The position numbers were made by a program, and so were the translations under genes. From Methanothrix sp. (GTDB taxonomy: Archaea; Halobacteriota; Methanosarcinia; Methanotrichales; Methanotrichaceae): DNA of 39,036 bases. Below the pieces are notes generated by a model, which searched no databases, was not told the origin of the DNA, and saw only the letters and a program-made list of their open reading frames with translations. This document shows positions 38,899 through 39,036 of this stretch, in pieces (positions within the stretch are counted from its first letter, which is position 1; the number at the start of each line of letters is the position of its first letter). Where the stretch lies: positions 1 through 39,036 of the forward strand of contig JAPKXZ010000010.1 in assembly GCA_026394555.1 (NCBI GenBank), given 5' to 3'.

Positions 38899-39036
38899 AT
38901 GCTTAAGGCGTACAAGTACCGGATCTATCCAACCAAGTCCCAAAGGACAGCGATGGAGAGAACCTTAGACTTGTGCCGATGGACATACAACCAGACCTTA
39001 GCATATCGAAAAGATTCCTTTGAAAAAGAAGGCAAA
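38899..39036 (+). CDS. tnpB: TnpB transposon protein, N-terminal part cut by window edge
   Basis: An ATG at 38899 opens 46 codons to the window end: MLKAYKYRIYPTKSQ, then LDLCRWTYNQTLAYRKDSFE. This matches the first 46 residues of the complete TnpB at 629-1750 with few differences, so both elements are close relatives. The catalytic part lies outside the window. The element inserted at the end of a csx3-like gene. Confidence 0.85.
   Translation, partial: MLKAYKYRIYPTKSQRTAMERTLDLCRWTYNQTLAYRKDSFEKEGK

Noticed and set aside
1-39036. CRISPR arrays, tRNA or rRNA genes
   Set aside because: I looked for regularly spaced repeats and for tRNA-like T-loop (GTTCRA) and acceptor patterns and found none that fold properly. 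A systematic tRNA search would be needed to be certain.

Overview
The window looks like chromosome of a methanogenic archaeon of the Methanosarcinales, most likely a Methanothrix (Methanosaeta)-type organism. This is inferred from gene content: an S-layer protein built on the tandem S-layer duplication domain of that order, a geranylgeranyl-reductase-family enzyme beside a polyprenyl diphosphate synthase, a HARP-type protein-only RNase P homologue, a free-standing NrpR domain, an HtpX/PspAB pair, a phenylacetate-CoA-ligase-like enzyme, and archaeal promoters of the TTTAAATA type. No rRNA, tRNA or CRISPR array was seen.

Layout. Positions 1-2125 are a transposon graveyard: the start of one TnpB gene at the edge, a truncated host ORF, an IS66 remnant, a complete IS1341-type TnpB element and another truncated host ORF. 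At 2204-4166 a bacterial-type tRNA-guanine transglycosylase is followed one base later by a YhhQ-type queuosine-precursor transporter. From 4202 to 7749 there are a secreted repeat protein, a TnpB relic, a DUF2284 gene and a membrane protein; the last two were an operon now split by an IS5-family element whose 4-bp target duplication is visible. From 8053 to 12820 come a lone response regulator, a SHOCT membrane protein and a YkgJ / prenyl reductase / prenyl synthase / flavoprotein run. From 12836 to 19424 come a secreted protein, a probably acquired Old Yellow Enzyme, a GC-rich structured intergenic element, pspAB-htpX, an FKBP, a NYN nuclease and a PaaK-like ligase.

From 19831 to 23248 there are two unusual calcineurin-like phosphoesterases, one with an inserted domain and one with a decayed active site and three zinc-ribbon-like repeats, followed by an intact IS66 element with an 8-bp target duplication. 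From 23294 to 29448 lie a large modular S-layer-type protein, a secreted protein, an overlooked 39-residue single-span membrane peptide, RNase Z and a helical protein. From 29726 to 38027 come a B12-binding radical SAM enzyme, a PRMT-like methyltransferase with a double-E loop, a large hybrid histidine kinase, a SPASM radical SAM enzyme in an operon with HARP, and a divergent NrpR-domain protein. The last kilobase is debris again: a Csx3 C-terminal fragment fused to the tail of a DUF4258 gene, a YgiT-type zinc protein, a frameshifted csx3 pseudogene and the start of a further TnpB element.

The points most worth following are the predicted queuine-type transglycosylase with its transporter in an archaeon, the radical SAM / PRMT-like pair, the odd phosphoesterase pair, the hairpins shared by four TnpB loci, and the broken csx3 genes.
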